NCBI GenBank assembly: GCA_934447715.1
Contig: CAKSER010000063.1
Coordinates: 1-6,764, forward strand
Length of the DNA stretch: 6,764 bases
From: an uncultured Eubacteriales bacterium
Lineage (GTDB): Bacteria; Bacillota; Clostridia; Oscillospirales; CAG-272
Direction of reading: 5' to 3'
In this document: positions 6,365-6,764 of the stretch, in pieces
How the letters are laid out: each line of letters begins with the position of its first letter
How positions within the stretch are numbered: the first letter of the stretch is position 1
Made by a program: the position numbers and the translations under genes
Notes under the pieces: generated by a model
Databases searched by the model: none
The model's input: only the letters and a program-made list of their open reading frames with translations
Told to the model about the DNA's origin: nothing

Positions 6365-6764
6365 CGGATTATTATAAATTATCCGCCGAAGAAACGCTGC
6401 GGGAGCTGCAAACCAGCCAACGGGATTAACCGCCCAACAGGCGTATGCCCATCAGGGAAAATACGGGATAAATAAATTAAAGGAAGCGGAAAAGCCGGGC
6501 TTTCTGAAACGCTTTTTCTCCGGCTCAAAGATGTCGTTTTGCTGGAAGCGCTCGGAGCCCCGCAGGAGCAGGTGGCCATGCCCTTGAAGTCATCTTAAAA
6601 ACCTTTATGGTGGCCGTGTCGCTGGCCGCCGTCGCCATCGCCAAGGGATTGGGGATCCTTGCAGATGCTTCCCAGGCAATCACCGGCACCGAGCCGGACT
6701 CGCTTTCCGACGAGCAGCTTTTGCAAAAGGTACGGGAAACGAGCGTTTACGCCCGGGTGCAGCC
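6361..6764 (+). pseudogene. Broken P-type cation (Ca2+-type) ATPase remnant, continues past the window
   Basis: Translation starts MTDYYKLSAEETLRELQTSQ at 6361, a typical N-terminus of SERCA/PMCA-like bacterial cation ATPases, but meets TAA at 6427-6429. The family sequence continues in a second frame from 6423 (GLTAQQAYAHQGKYGINKL, then KRFFSG), a third from about 6527 (DVVLLEALGAP, ending in TAA) and back in the first from 6586 (VILKTFMVAVSLAAVAI). In that last segment the fourth membrane helix, normally followed by PEGL and later the DKTGT phosphorylation site, jumps directly to the end of the P domain (AIAKGLGILADASQAITG, then VYARVQ). The phosphorylated aspartate and the whole nucleotide domain are therefore gone. 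Hand-counted G+C over 6541-6720 is 62%, higher than the neighbouring genes. It overlaps the preceding stop by ATGA, so it was once the next gene of this operon. A functional pump is excluded. Confidence 0.8.

Noticed and set aside
6379..6579. Minus-strand 66-codon frame in the ATPase remnant
   Set aside because: The plus strand shows clear P-type ATPase segments in three frames; this frame is antisense to them and low-complexity.

Overview
The window looks like a piece of a Clostridia (Firmicutes) genome, probably a gut-type Oscillospiraceae or Lachnospiraceae relative. This rests on AGGAGG-type ribosome binding sites, tightly packed or overlapping genes, and the protein families present (Cys-rich VLF protein, DUF4118 histidine kinase, KtrA/KtrB). 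The genus cannot be read from the sequence.

Layout. Positions 1-1110 are mobile-element debris. A Cys_rich_VLF gene runs leftward off the edge (190-1), with an intrinsic terminator facing the same way just upstream (222-251). There follows a gene-poor leader with a good sigma-A promoter (380-408) and several small hairpins. Next is a decayed gene (514-1110) with three in-frame stops in one frame, whose protein resembles sigma-70 region 2. Its 5' end is interrupted by a 76-bp element with perfect 18-bp terminal inverted repeats (539-614).

Positions 1169-6364 are one rightward potassium/ion-homeostasis operon. A promoter with a tandem TTAACC repeat on an 11-bp period precedes five genes: a short KdpD-like sensor kinase (1229-2287), a KdpE-like response regulator (2277-2990), a KtrB/TrkH potassium channel subunit (2987-4285), a KtrA/TrkA RCK subunit (4298-4972), and a chimeric membrane protein (5036-6364). 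The first three overlap by a few bases and the fourth follows 12 bases later. The likely logic is that the kinase senses potassium, turgor or another envelope signal, phosphorylates the regulator, and the regulator drives its own operon through the TTAACC repeats. KtrB then imports K+ under nucleotide gating by KtrA. No kdpFABC genes are visible, so a Kdp-type two-component pair appears to be attached to a Ktr/Trk transporter.

The most unusual object is the 442-residue gene at 5036-6364. Its first ~141 residues are the N-terminal part of a PiT phosphate transporter. The rest is the C-terminal part of a CorC/HlyC/CNNM-type protein (end of the DUF21 membrane domain, two CBS domains, CorC_HlyC domain). 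The reading frame is intact across the join. It overlaps by ATGA a broken P-type cation ATPase (6361-6764, off the right edge). That remnant is frameshifted and has lost the phosphorylation domain through an internal join. Two adjacent genes at the operon's 3' end therefore both carry internal deletion-type joins, while the two-component and K+ uptake genes are intact.
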